This document shows, piece after piece, positions 29,225 to 41,260 of a stretch of 57,877 nt of DNA (the stretch's first letter is position 1; each line of letters starts with the position of its first letter). The position numbers were made by a program, and so were the translations under genes. This DNA is from Bacteroidetes bacterium QS_3_64_15 (GTDB taxonomy: Bacteria; Bacteroidota; Rhodothermia; Rhodothermales; Salinibacteraceae): positions 1-57,877 of the forward strand of contig PXTN01000118.1 of NCBI GenBank assembly GCA_003022565.1, given 5' to 3'. The notes under the pieces are model-generated. The model did no database searches, was not told the DNA's origin, and saw only the letters and a program-made list of their open reading frames with translations.

Positions 29225-30670
29225 ATGCCCAACTACGATCTCGAAAAGCTCGACGACTACCGCTGGCGCGTTCCGAAGCAGGGTCGCATGCAGGTGCCCG
29301 CCCGCCTGTACGCCACCGAAGAGATGCTGGAAGACATTCTCTCGGACGACGCCCCCCAGCAGGCGATCAACGTGGCCCACATGCCCGGCATCGTGGAGGC
29401 GTCGATGGCCATGCCCGATATTCACTGGGGCTACGGCTTTCCCATCGGCGGCGTGGCTGCGTTCGACGCCGACGATGGGGTGATTTCGCCTGGGGGGGTG
29501 GGCTACGATATTAACTGTGGCGTACGTTTGTTATCGTCCAAGTTAAAAAAAGAAGATCTTGACCGGCGCGACACCGAGCGTCTCGTCGACGCCCTTTTCC
29601 ACCGCGTGCCGACCGGCGTGGGGTCGTCCGGCGCCCTTCGCGTCGATCATTCGACGCTGCCTCGCGTGCTGAAGAACGGCGCCGAGTGGGCTGTGAACGA
29701 GGGCTACGGCTCCGACGCCGACCTCGACGTGATCGAGGAGGGCGGGCAGGTAGACGGGGCCGATCCCGACGCGGTGTCCGCCCGGGCGAAGGAGCGGGGC
29801 TTGCCCCAGCTCGGCACGCTCGGCTCCGGCAACCATTTCCTGGAGGTCGGCTACGTGTCGGAGATCTACGATGAGGAAGCCGCCCGCGTGATGGGACTCG
29901 ACGAAGGCAGCGTTACCGCCATCATCCACTCCGGCTCGCGGGGCTTCGGGTACCAGGTGTGCGACGATGCGCTGTCGGACATGGACAAGGCGATGAACAA
30001 GTACAACATCGAACTGCCCGACCGCCAACTCGCCTGCACGCCCATCGACTCGCCGGAAGGACAGAAGTACATTCGCGGCATGCAGTGCGCCATCAACTAC
30101 GCCTTTGCCAACCGGCAAGTGATGGCCCACAACACGCGCCTTGCGTTTGAGGACGCCCTCGACGTGACGCCCCGCGAGCACGGCCTGCGCACGGTCTACG
30201 AGGTGGCGCACAACATCGCCAAGTTCGAGACGCACCGCGTGAACGGTGGCGAGCAGGAGGTATGCGTGCACCGGAAGGGGGCCACGCGGGCGCTCCCGGC
30301 GGGGCACCCGCTCGTGCCGGGCCGGTATCAGCACGTGGGCCAGCCCGTCCTCATCCCCGGCGACATGGGCCGCTACTCGTACGTTCTCGTCGGCACCGAC
30401 GCGGCGATGGACGAGACGTTCGGCAGCACGTGCCACGGCGCCGGGCGCCAGATGAGCCGTCGCCGGGCCCGCAAGATGGCGGGCAACCGTAACGTCACCG
30501 CCGAGCTGGCCAACGAGGGCATCATTGTGCGCGGGGAGAGCAGCCGCACGGTCCGGGAGGAGATCTCGGAGGCCTACAAAGACGTGGCCGACGTGGTGGC
30601 GGCTGTGGAGGGCGCGGGCCTCTCGAAGAAGGTGGCGCAGCTCCGGCCGCTCGGCGTGATCAAAGGGTGA
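29225..30670 (+). CDS. rtcB: RNA-splicing ligase RtcB
   Basis: VPARLYATEEMLEDIL...VAHMPGIVEASMAMPDIHWGYGFPIGGVAAFDADDGVISPGGVGYDINCGVRLL. Confidence 0.96.
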   Translation: MPNYDLEKLDDYRWRVPKQGRMQVPARLYATEEMLEDILSDDAPQQAINVAHMPGIVEASMAMPDIHWGYGFPIGGVAAFDADDGVISPGGVGYDINCGVRLLSSKLKKEDLDRRDTERLVDALFHRVPTGVGSSGALRVDHSTLPRVLKNGAEWAVNEGYGSDADLDVIEEGGQVDGADPDAVSARAKERGLPQLGTLGSGNHFLEVGYVSEIYDEEAARVMGLDEGSVTAIIHSGSRGFGYQVCDDALSDMDKAMNKYNIELPDRQLACTPIDSPEGQKYIRGMQCAINYAFANRQVMAHNTRLAFEDALDVTPREHGLRTVYEVAHNIAKFETHRVNGGEQEVCVHRKGATRALPAGHPLVPGRYQHVGQPVLIPGDMGRYSYVLVGTDAAMDETFGSTCHGAGRQMSRRRARKMAGNRNVTAELANEGIIVRGESSRTVREEISEAYKDVADVVAAVEGAGLSKKVAQLRPLGVIKG

Positions 30671-30802
30671 AGGGAAAGGGGGAAGGGGAGAGTGAGGGCG
30701 CGGGGGACGAGGTGCACTGTACCACCGGGCCGGTGGGGTCTACCTGAGTAAGAGCTGCGCAAGACGGTGTGACATTTCCGCGATCCGAGACGGAGGCTGC
30801 CA

Positions 30803-31042
30803 TCAGCCCTCATTGCCTACCGCTTCCCCCGTGTCCACTTCCCCGTGCCGATTGTCTTCCGTGATGCCTGCCACCAGTTCGGCGAGCGCGTACTCCTTCG
30901 GCGCGACGATCTCAATGGTGATCACGCCGTCCTCCTCTTTGATCTTTACGACCGATCCTTCCCTGATCTGAGCCCGATCAGCGAGCGGACGGGGAATGCG
31001 TACCCCGAAGCTGTTGCCCTGTTTTTTCACCTTCTGCCGCAT
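30803..31042 (-). CDS. MazE/AbrB-type antitoxin-like DNA-binding protein
   Basis: MRQKVKKQGNSFGVRIPRPLADRAQIREGSVVKIKEEDGVITIEIV. Confidence 0.82.
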   Translation of the reverse strand: MRQKVKKQGNSFGVRIPRPLADRAQIREGSVVKIKEEDGVITIEIVAPKEYALAELVAGITEDNRHGEVDTGEAVGNEG

Positions 31043-31122
31043 GGTCCGTGATGCGTGAATTCTTGAGCTACGAGTCTATGCTCTCACATTCTCACGCCCT
31101 CCTCCGTCCGCGCCGCTGGGCC

Positions 31123-31154
31123 TCCACACGTCCACACCTTCACGCTTCCACACC
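31123..31154. repeat. Four tandem degenerate 8-mers TCCACACG TCCACACC TTCACGCT TCCACACC
   Basis: Read directly; heptamers GTGATGC GTGAATT lie just upstream at 31048-31061. Confidence 0.88.
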
Positions 31155-31212
31155 TCCCCCTCCCCCATTCTCCCATCTAGTACCCTCGCACGCACAGTCT
31201 CCAACCAAACGC

Positions 31213-32328
31213 TCACTCGCTCCCTCCGACTACCGGCGCACTGCCATCCTCCGGGGCCTCCAGGCGCGTCCGGAGGGCGGGCAGGGCATCGGGATAGTGC
31301 TCGCGGACGTACGCCACGAGCTTCTCTCGGATCTCGCAGCGCAGGTTCCAGAGCGTTGGGGCATCCTTGGCACTCGCGATCGCTCGGAGGGTGACGGTCC
31401 GTTCTGACGTGTCTGTCACCTGCAGTCCCACCACATCCTCGTCCCAGTGCTCCGACGCCTCGACGATGCGCTGCAGCTCCTCGCGCAGGTCCTGGACCGG
31501 CACTGAATAGTCGAGGTAGAGGAAGACCGTCCCGATGAGGTCCGAGGAGGTCCGGGTCCAGTTCTGGAAGGGTTTTTCGATGAAGTGGGTGATGGGCAGG
31601 ACGATGCGTCGCCGATCCCACACGCGGACTACGACGTAGGTGAGCGTGATCTCTTCGACCCATCCAAACTCGCCCTCGACGATGACCACGTCGTCGACCC
31701 GAATGGGCTGGCTGAGAGCAATCTGGATCCCCGCGACAAGGTTGCCGAGGGTCCGTTGAGCCGCGACGCCCACCACGATGCCCACGATGCCCGCCGAGGC
31801 CAGCAGGCCGGCGCCGAGCTCGCGGAAGGACTCGTACTGCATGAGAACAATCCCGGCGGCGATGATAATGATGGCCGTCGCGGCAACACGGCGCAAGATA
31901 CGCGTCTGCGTGACAACTTTCCGGGCCTCCACGTTTTCCGGAACGCCCGTTTTGTAGCGCTTGGAGACCGCCTCTTCCACGGCATAGAGAATGGCTACAA
32001 GGAGCCAGGCCACCCCGACGATCACGAGGATCCGAAGGCCATTCTCAAGGATGAGCTGAGCCAAACCGGAGACCGACGCCTGAACAGTGGGGAGGGCGGC
32101 GTAGACGCAGAGCGCAGGCACAAGAATGCGCATGGGCCACCGGATTCGGCGCAGCAGTGCCCCACGAAGGGGCAACGTCCAATCGGTCTCCCGCGTGAAG
32201 GCGCGGAGGAGACGGTGCAGACCAGCGTAGAGGAGCCCTCCAAGCACAGCAGCCCCTCCGAGAATGAGCAGCACTTCAAGTCCAGCGCGGCCCGTCGAGA
32301 ACAGCGAATCAGCGGTGAGGTCCTGCAT
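31213..32328 (-). CDS. Small-conductance mechanosensitive channel (MscS) family protein
   Basis: GLLASAGIVGIVVGVAAQRTLGNLVAGIQIALSQPIRVDDVVIVEGEFGWVEEITLTYVVVRVWDRRRIVLPITHF. Confidence 0.93.
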   Translation of the reverse strand: MQDLTADSLFSTGRAGLEVLLILGGAAVLGGLLYAGLHRLLRAFTRETDWTLPLRGALLRRIRWPMRILVPALCVYAALPTVQASVSGLAQLILENGLRILVIVGVAWLLVAILYAVEEAVSKRYKTGVPENVEARKVVTQTRILRRVAATAIIIIAAGIVLMQYESFRELGAGLLASAGIVGIVVGVAAQRTLGNLVAGIQIALSQPIRVDDVVIVEGEFGWVEEITLTYVVVRVWDRRRIVLPITHFIEKPFQNWTRTSSDLIGTVFLYLDYSVPVQDLREELQRIVEASEHWDEDVVGLQVTDTSERTVTLRAIASAKDAPTLWNLRCEIREKLVAYVREHYPDALPALRTRLEAPEDGSAPVVGGSE

Positions 32329-32370
32329 ACCGGAATGAATGGTGGGTGCAAGTACGCGTGACGGACCCTC

Positions 32371-35300
32371 CTACTCGGTCAGCTCCGTGGCCTCATCAAA
32401 CTCGACGCCCACGAGCGTCGATACGCCCTGCTCCTCCATCGTGACCCCGTACATGCGGTCCGAAAGGTCCATGGTGCGCTGGTTGTGGGTGACGAGAATG
32501 AACTGGGTGTCGGCCTCGAAGCGGCGCACGAGGTTCATGAACCGCTCCACGTTGGCGTCGTCGAGGGGGGCGTCCACCTCGTCGAGCACGCAGAAGGGGC
32601 TGGGCTTCACGAGGTAAATGGCGAAGAGGAGGGCCGTGGCCGTGAGGGCCTTCTCGCCGCTGGAGAGCTGGTCGAGCGTGACGGGCCGTTTGCCGCGGGG
32701 CTTGGCGATAATTTCGATGGCCGAGTCGATGGGATCGTCCGGATCCTCAAGCTGCAGCTCCGCGGAAGCGCCTTCCCCGAAGAGTTCGGCGAAGATGTTG
32801 CCGAAGCTCTCCTTGATCTCGTCGAAGGTCTCCATGAAGCGCGCCGAGGCCTTCGTGTTGAGCTCCTCAATCGTGTCGAGGAGCGTGTCTTCGGCCTCCT
32901 CCAGGTCCGTTTTCTGCTCTTGGAGAAAGTCGAGGCGTTCCTTCTCCTCCTCGTACTCGTCGAGCGCAAGGGGATTGACGTCGCCGAGCGCATTGATGGT
33001 GCCCCGGAGACTTTTCACCTCAGACTGGGCCTCAGATTCGTCGAAGTCGTCGGGCACAGTCACAGGATTGTCGGCCAGGTCACGGTCGTAGTCCGCATGA
33101 ATGCTGTCAAGAAGATCCCGGGTGCGCGTCTCGACCTCCGCGAGCGCAACGGCGGCCTCGTTTTTCTGCTGAAGGGCCTCTTCCCGCTCCCGACGAATCG
33201 ACCGGAGGCGGGCCTCCACGTCGTCGATCTCGGCCTTCGTCTCCTGCAGGGCTGTCTCCGCCTCTTCCACGGCCTGGTCCCACGTCCCACGCTCGTCGCG
33301 GAGGGATTCAATCTGTGCGTCCAGCTCGGTCTGTTGGTCGAGGGCCTCCTCGATGTCCGATTCGAGCGCCTCGATTTCGGCCTTGCGCTCGCCGGTGCGG
33401 CGGTCAATGTCGTCGATCTGCGTGCGGGCCCGGTCGAGATCCTGCTCCAAGTTGTCGACCCGATTCCGCGCCTCTACGGCCGCCACCTGGGCCTCGCTGA
33501 AGGCGTCGACGGCAGTCCGCTCGCGCTCTTCGGCCGCCGCGAGCGCCTCCTCCGCCTCGGCTCGTTCCTGGCGGCGCGTCGTCATCGTGTCCTCGGCCGC
33601 CTGCGCCTCCCGGCGCAGCGTGTCGACGCGGTCCCCGTGGGCGGCCAGGTCTTCGTCGATCTCGTCGAGGCGCTCCTGGAGCTCCGTGCGCCGCTCGTCG
33701 ACCGACTCGCGCTCGTAGCGGAGCCGCTCCAGCCGCTGCTCGGCGTCGGCGAGGGCCGTCTCTGCCTCCTCCACCGCCGATTCGTAGGAGGAAAGGTCGA
33801 TTTCTTCGAGCGCCGCCCGCGCCTCCGCCACAGTGTCCTCCTGCTCCTCACAGGCATCCTGCAGTTCGCCCCGCTGCTCGCACGCCCGTTCCAGCTGCTC
33901 GCGGCGTCCCAGTCGGCTGGCGGCGGCGGACACGTCGTCCTTCTGGCTTCCGCCCTGAAGCACCCCGCGGGCATCGACCCACTCGCCGGTGCGGGCGAAG
34001 AGGCGAATTGATTGGGACTGCTCCTGGGGCTGCTCCACAAGCGCCTCCGCGTCGTCGAGCGTGTCGACGAGGTAGCAGTCGTGCAGCAGCACGTCGGCCA
34101 GGGGCTCGTGGTCGGACTCCGCCGTGCGGACCTTCTCGCGAAGAGAAACGGCGCCGTCGGGGGGCGGGGCGCTCGGCACTTCATCGGGGAGCCGATCGAG
34201 CACGATGAAGGACGTTTGCCCCTTCTCGGCATCGCGCAGGCGGGCGATGGCGGCCCGCGCCTCCCGGGCGGTCGGCACCACGACGCACGACGCGAGGTCG
34301 CCCAGGGCCGCGTCGAGTGCCACGCGCACGTCGTCGTCGCAGTTCAGCACGTCGGCCACAGTGCGGAGGTCGTCGAAGAGGTCCTCCGCGGCCAAAAACT
34401 GCACGGCGTCCGAGAACTCGTCGTAGCTCGCCACGAGCCCTTCGAGAAGCTCCACCTCCGCGGCGGCCGCGTCGCGTTGTCGCTCCAGGTCCCGGAGCTC
34501 CTCGTTCGCCGCCTCCAGGGCCTGCTCGCGGTCGTCGCGCTCGGCCTCCGCCTCGTCCAGAGCCGTTCGGGCCTCTTCTAGGGCCTGTACGGCGGCCTCG
34601 TGGTTGGCGTCGGCCTCGTCGATGCGATCGTCGAGTGCCTGGGCGTTCTCCGCCAGATCGTCGAGCTGATCCTGCGCGCGGGCCTTCTCTTCCTCTAGCA
34701 GCTCCTGGCGGTTCGTGAGTCGGTCGAGTTCGCGGGTGCGCTCAGCGTATGCGTCCTCGGCCGCCTCGGCGTCCTGGCGGAGCTGACGAACCTGCTCGCG
34801 GAGCTCGTTTGCGGCTGCCGTCGCCTCGTCGCGCTCGGTTCGGGCCTCCTCAAGGGTCGCCTCCGCCTCTTCGAGCGCCGGGCGCGCCTGCTCCAGGGCA
34901 CTCTCCAGGCGCTGCACCTCGTCGGTGAGGGCCTTGCGCCGCTCGCGGGCCTCCTGCTGGGCCTGCTGGGCCTCGTCGCGGTCGCTGCGGGCGCGGGTCA
35001 GGCGCTCGCGCTGCAGGCGCTGCTCCGCTTCGAGCTCTCGCACGCGGGCCCGATGCTCCTGCAGGGCCTCCCGGCGCTCCTGGAGGGTTTCCTCCTGTAC
35101 CTCGAAGGCGTCACGCAACTCCTCGAGCCGACGCTCGGTCGTCCGCTCGTCCTCCGCCAGCGACGCGGCCCGCTCCCCGTGCTCCTGTTCTTTCGCCTCC
35201 AGCTCCTCCTGCCGCTCTTCGAGCCGGTGGTACTCGACCTGAGCGAGCAGCAGCTCCAGGTGCCGGAGCTCCGCCTCCGCCTCCCGGTACTGCTGCGCCT

Positions 35301-35931
35301 TTTCGGCCTGCCGCTCTAGGCGCTCCACCTGCGCACCCACCTCGTCGGTCAGGTCGCGGATGCGCTCCAGGTCGGTCTGCGTGCTGTCGAGCTTGCGGAG
35401 GGCCTGGCGCCGGCGCATCTTGTAGCGCGTGATGCCGGCCGCCTCCTCGAACATGCGACGGCGATCCTCGGTGGAGCCGGACACCAGCTCGTCGACCATC
35501 TTCAGCTCAATCACCGAATAGGCGTCGGCCGCCATGCCCGTGTCCATGAACAGGTCGGCAATGTCCTTGAGGCGGCACGTCGTCCCGTTCATCAGGTACT
35601 CCGAGGTCCCGTCCCGAAACAGCCGGCGGCCAATGGTGACCTCCGAGTACTCCGTCGGCAGCACGCCGTCGGTGTTTTCGATGGTGAGCTCCACCTCGGC
35701 CATCCCGAGCGGACGGCGGTCCACCGTGCCGTTGAAGATGAGGTTTTCCATCTTCTCGGACCGCAGCACCGTGGGCCGCTGCTCCCCGATCACCCAGCGG
35801 ATGGCGTCCACGATGTTCGACTTGCCACACCCGTTCGGCCCCACGATAGTCGTCACCCCGGGATCGAAGGTGAGCGTGGTGGCGTCGGCGAAGCTTTTGA
35901 AGCCCTGCAGTTCGAGTTTGCTGAGGTACAT
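32371..35931 (-). CDS. smc: Chromosome segregation protein SMC
   Basis: MYLSKLELQGFKSFADATTLTFDPGVTTIVGPNGCGKSNIVDAIRWVIGEQ; coiled coils; LSSGEKALTATALLFAIYLVKPSPFCVLDEVDAPLDDANVERF. Confidence 0.96.
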   Translation of the reverse strand: MYLSKLELQGFKSFADATTLTFDPGVTTIVGPNGCGKSNIVDAIRWVIGEQRPTVLRSEKMENLIFNGTVDRRPLGMAEVELTIENTDGVLPTEYSEVTIGRRLFRDGTSEYLMNGTTCRLKDIADLFMDTGMAADAYSVIELKMVDELVSGSTEDRRRMFEEAAGITRYKMRRRQALRKLDSTQTDLERIRDLTDEVGAQVERLERQAEKAQQYREAEAELRHLELLLAQVEYHRLEERQEELEAKEQEHGERAASLAEDERTTERRLEELRDAFEVQEETLQERREALQEHRARVRELEAEQRLQRERLTRARSDRDEAQQAQQEARERRKALTDEVQRLESALEQARPALEEAEATLEEARTERDEATAAANELREQVRQLRQDAEAAEDAYAERTRELDRLTNRQELLEEEKARAQDQLDDLAENAQALDDRIDEADANHEAAVQALEEARTALDEAEAERDDREQALEAANEELRDLERQRDAAAAEVELLEGLVASYDEFSDAVQFLAAEDLFDDLRTVADVLNCDDDVRVALDAALGDLASCVVVPTAREARAAIARLRDAEKGQTSFIVLDRLPDEVPSAPPPDGAVSLREKVRTAESDHEPLADVLLHDCYLVDTLDDAEALVEQPQEQSQSIRLFARTGEWVDARGVLQGGSQKDDVSAAASRLGRREQLERACEQRGELQDACEEQEDTVAEARAALEEIDLSSYESAVEEAETALADAEQRLERLRYERESVDERRTELQERLDEIDEDLAAHGDRVDTLRREAQAAEDTMTTRRQERAEAEEALAAAEERERTAVDAFSEAQVAAVEARNRVDNLEQDLDRARTQIDDIDRRTGERKAEIEALESDIEEALDQQTELDAQIESLRDERGTWDQAVEEAETALQETKAEIDDVEARLRSIRREREEALQQKNEAAVALAEVETRTRDLLDSIHADYDRDLADNPVTVPDDFDESEAQSEVKSLRGTINALGDVNPLALDEYEEEKERLDFLQEQKTDLEEAEDTLLDTIEELNTKASARFMETFDEIKESFGNIFAELFGEGASAELQLEDPDDPIDSAIEIIAKPRGKRPVTLDQLSSGEKALTATALLFAIYLVKPSPFCVLDEVDAPLDDANVERFMNLVRRFEADTQFILVTHNQRTMDLSDRMYGVTMEEQGVSTLVGVEFDEATELTE

Positions 35932-36154
35932 AGACCCGATGCGTCGTCACAGAGAGGCACTGCGCGTCGTCCAGGGAACCAACTCGGCGCAACGCGCCAA
36001 CCTGGGCGGGGCGAGATTAGTTCAAGGAAAGAGATCGACTGCCGTTTTGCAAACGAGATGGATCGCCCGAAAATCCCGGTATATCTCCGTCTCGGACGGG
36101 ATGCCCCCTCCACGACCAGTCGATTCTGTTATTGTCTCGTCCCAGGAAGCATCT

Positions 36155-36793
36155 CTACAGACCAAAGCGAAGCAGGAGCGACCACGTTCGGGTTTTTCCC
36201 CTCGCCGGGAACGCCACCTCGAAGGGCTGGTCCTCCACGTTTCGGGCCACGTTCCTCAATCCCCAAGCCCGGCGTGCAGTGAAGCGTAGCCGCCGGTCCC
36301 GAATCGGAATCGTTGCCCCAATCCCCGCAATGATCCCCACGTTGGTCCGACGAAAGAACGAGATTCCCGTGTTGAAGGCCACGTCGAGGTCGTCCGGCGT
36401 CTGGCGTTCGAACAGCTTGACGGCCCCGAAGCCCCCGGCCTCTCCGTGGACGACGACCGACCGCACGGCGGGCGTCTTCAGGTGAAAGAGCAGGGGCAGT
36501 TCGAGGTATCCCGCGCCGTACTCGATTCCGCCGTCCTCCTCCGCTCTAATTTCCGCGCCTTTCTGATTCAGAAGGAGTTCTGGCTGAATCGAGACGGAGC
36601 CGAGGAGGGGCTGCCGCACCACAAGTCCCCCACCAACCGTCGCGTAGCTTGCCGGGTCGGCGTCCGGAGACTGCATCGTCACCTGGGTGACGCCCAGCGT
36701 GAGCCGATACTGGCGGTGCTCCTGCCCGTGGCTCGGGGACGCCTGGGCCCCGAGAAGGCCTGCCAGAACGAGAGCACCGATGACAAATCGCAT
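36155..36793 (-). CDS. Outer membrane beta-barrel family protein (PorT-like)
   Basis: Signal peptide MRFVIGALVLAGLLGAQASPSHG; VQQPLLGSVSIQPELLLNQKGAEI-like barrel pattern. Confidence 0.65.
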   Translation of the reverse strand: MRFVIGALVLAGLLGAQASPSHGQEHRQYRLTLGVTQVTMQSPDADPASYATVGGGLVVRQPLLGSVSIQPELLLNQKGAEIRAEEDGGIEYGAGYLELPLLFHLKTPAVRSVVVHGEAGGFGAVKLFERQTPDDLDVAFNTGISFFRRTNVGIIAGIGATIPIRDRRLRFTARRAWGLRNVARNVEDQPFEVAFPARGKTRTWSLLLRFGL

Positions 36794-37188
36794 GATGAAT
36801 GGGGCTCTGATCCGATCAGAACCTGTTTTGCGAGTGGATGCGAAGCCGAGACACAGTGGGCGACGCACATGAACGGTGCCCAAGCGAGCCCTGTAGCTGC
36901 GCTACCGGGCGAGTGCAGAAACCGTTCTGTGCGAGATCCACGAAGTCGCAGGCCGTAGACATCTCGCCAAACAGGTTCTCAAGGTTCGATCGGGGCGTCG
37001 GGGCAGAAATAAGAACGCTCGGCGAAACGGAGAGCATGGACGACGGATCCCGGAGGGCGAGGGCTCCTCGTTGAGAACCGGTCTCGTCCGTGAGAGCGCT
37101 CCCGGATCCACGCCGCTATGGTCACAGCAAACGTGTGGGCCCGTACGGCAGTCCGCCGACCGCGGTCTACCGTCGAGGACAACTGTAG

Positions 37189-39342
<2,154 letters not shown>

Positions 39343-39370
39343 CGTTTAAGTCCGGGACGGCCGTCCGGAG

Positions 39371-39529
39371 GTGAATCCATTCACAGATGAGCGGGCGGGG
39401 GCGACGCTCGATACGCTTCTGGAACCGAGTGATCTCCGCGTTGACGCCGTGCAGCCGATGGACCTGTTTCTGCACACCCTGCACGTGGAGACGGTCGTTC
39501 GGTTGACACATTCGAGGATTGAGGGTTGA
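39371..39529 (+). pseudogene. C-terminal remnant resembling 23S rRNA (uracil-5-)-methyltransferase (RumA/RlmD family)
   Basis: VNPFTDERAGATLDTLLEPSDLRVDAVQPMDLFLHTLHVETVVRLTHSRIEG*, read manually; resembles the family C-terminal pattern ...QPVDMFPQTxHVExV...; no upstream catalytic domain because ligA ends at 39342. Confidence 0.55.
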
Positions 39530-39534
39530 GGATC
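39514..39534. repeat. Heptamer array GAGGATT GAGGGTT GAGGATC (left flank of four-helix gene)
   Basis: Read directly. Confidence 0.8.
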
Positions 39535-39594
39535 GCGGGGGAAGCGGCCGTAATTCGTGGATTCGGCAGCAGAACTCTTTACGAAAGAAATAGG

Positions 39595-39978
39595 CTACGA
39601 ACCCGTGTTGCAGAATCCGTCGGCGCGCTGGATCATTCGTCGGAGCATGGCACCGATGTGTGCCCAGGAATCGTCGAATTCAGAGTATTCTTCCTCGTTG
39701 AGGTATCCGCAGGAGCGGGCATGATCGAGCCACGATTGCGTCTCCATCGCTTCGCCAAGCGCCTGGGTCACCTTGTTGATGAAGGCTGCACGATACTGGC
39801 GTCGAGCCCAGGCTTCTGCCAAGAGGGCGGTGACCGCCCGGGAGGACCGTCGAATCTGATCCGTCAGTGCGTACTTCTCCTCTTCAGGAAATTGCTGGGA
39901 CCGCTCGAAGATCCTTCGGGCGTGCCGGTGCGCCATCCGGTAGACCTTGAGGTCTCGAAAACTTTCAATCTTCGGCAT
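39595..39978 (-). CDS. Four-helix bundle protein (23S rRNA intervening-sequence protein/S23 family)
   Basis: MPKIESFRDLKVYRMAHRHARRIFERSQQFPEEEKYALTDQIRRSSRAVTALLAEAWARRQYRAAFINKVTQALGEAMETQSWLDHARSCGYL. Confidence 0.9.
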   Translation of the reverse strand: MPKIESFRDLKVYRMAHRHARRIFERSQQFPEEEKYALTDQIRRSSRAVTALLAEAWARRQYRAAFINKVTQALGEAMETQSWLDHARSCGYLNEEEYSEFDDSWAHIGAMLRRMIQRADGFCNTGS

Positions 39979-40063
39979 AGAAGCATCTGCAAAATCGACA
40001 GAAAAAGCCGGGTCCGGAAGACACATCCGGCCGTCAATCCATAACGTCGAGCCGGTCGATCTC

Positions 40064-40091
40064 ACGATTCGACCCTCGACTCTCGATCCTC
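40064..40091. repeat. Inverted heptamer array (minus strand GAGGATC GAGAGTC GAGGGTC GAATCGT)
   Basis: Read directly; opposite orientation to 39514-39534. Confidence 0.8.
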
Positions 40092-40139
40092 GGATTTTAT
40101 CACGTTCATTGCTCATCTCTCCAACTGCCTGGCCCTCAC

Positions 40140-41147
40140 GTGAAAAAAACGGCGTTCATAACTGGCGGCACCGGCTTCGTCGGCAGCCATCTCGTCGAAG
40201 AACTCTTGCGCCGCGACACCCATGAGGTGCGGTGCCTCGTGCGGTCCGACCCGAAGTGGCTGGCAGACCTGGACGTCGAGTACGTCCGCGGGGACCTCTC
40301 GGACGTGGAGGTGCTCTGGACCGCGCTCGACGGGGTCGACGAGGTGTACCACGTCGCGGGCCGGACGCGGGCGCCGACGGAGGACGCCTTCTACGAGGCC
40401 AACGTGCAGGCGGCGCTCAACCTCATGGGCGCCGTCCAGCACGCCGCGCCGGACCTCGATCGCGTGCTGGTCACGAGCAGCCTGGCGGCGGTCGGTCGCT
40501 GCGAGGAGGGCGTGGCGACAGAGGGCGTGCCCCTCCAGCCGGTGAGCATGTATGGTCGCAGCAAGGCGCAGATGGAGACGGCACTCCGCGACCGGCCGGA
40601 GATGACGCCCGAATCGTACGCGGAGGCCCTCCCCCTCACGGTCGTCCGCCCGCCCGCCGTGTACGGCCCGCGCGACCGCGACATCCTCGACTTCTTCCAG
40701 GCCGTCAAGCGACACGTGTGTCCCATCGTCGGGAGCGGATCGGCGCGAATCCTGAGCCTTGTGCACGTCCGCGACCTCGCCGCCGGAATGGTCGAGGCCT
40801 GCCGCCACCCCGACACGGTCGGCGAGACGTACTTCCTTGGCAGCGAGCGGCCCCACACCTGGAACGAGGTGAAGCGCGCCGCCACCGCGGCACTCGACAC
40901 GTGGGCCGTCACAGTGCCGGTGCCGGGCCCCCTCGTTGGACTCGTCGGTGCGGCGTCCGACACCTGGGGCACCCTTACCGGCACCCATCCGCCCTTCAAC
41001 CGCGACAAGGCCCGCGAACTCCGGCACGCCTGCACCGCCTGCGCCATCAACAAGGCCCAGCAGGACTTCGGCTATCGCCCCTCTATCGGGCTGGACGAGG
41101 GCGTGGCCGGGACCATTCGGTGGTACCAGTCCCACGGCTGGCTGTGA
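40140..41147 (+). CDS. NAD-dependent epimerase/dehydratase (extended SDR)
   Basis: KKTAFITGGTGFVGSHLVEELLRRDTHEVRCLVRSD...SMYGRSKAQMETALRD; GTG start. Confidence 0.9.
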   Translation: MKKTAFITGGTGFVGSHLVEELLRRDTHEVRCLVRSDPKWLADLDVEYVRGDLSDVEVLWTALDGVDEVYHVAGRTRAPTEDAFYEANVQAALNLMGAVQHAAPDLDRVLVTSSLAAVGRCEEGVATEGVPLQPVSMYGRSKAQMETALRDRPEMTPESYAEALPLTVVRPPAVYGPRDRDILDFFQAVKRHVCPIVGSGSARILSLVHVRDLAAGMVEACRHPDTVGETYFLGSERPHTWNEVKRAATAALDTWAVTVPVPGPLVGLVGAASDTWGTLTGTHPPFNRDKARELRHACTACAINKAQQDFGYRPSIGLDEGVAGTIRWYQSHGWL

Positions 41148-41260
41148 CGCCGAGGTCGGTCGGGGCAGCTGCGAATCCTTGTCGCGGGTGTGCCGTACAT
41201 GCAAACCACCCCAGGCGGGGAGCCCGCATCTCTTCCACGACCAAATGCATTCGTCCTACC

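Noticed and set aside
32485-34011. 508-aa plus-strand ORF opposite smc
   Set aside because: Shadow ORF, low-complexity L/R/V-rich product, no motif.
40232-41260. 1593-aa ORF start covering the epimerase gene
   Set aside because: The translation before 41261 is arginine/proline-rich antisense-like sequence in another frame of the epimerase CDS; the real start is the GTG at 41261.
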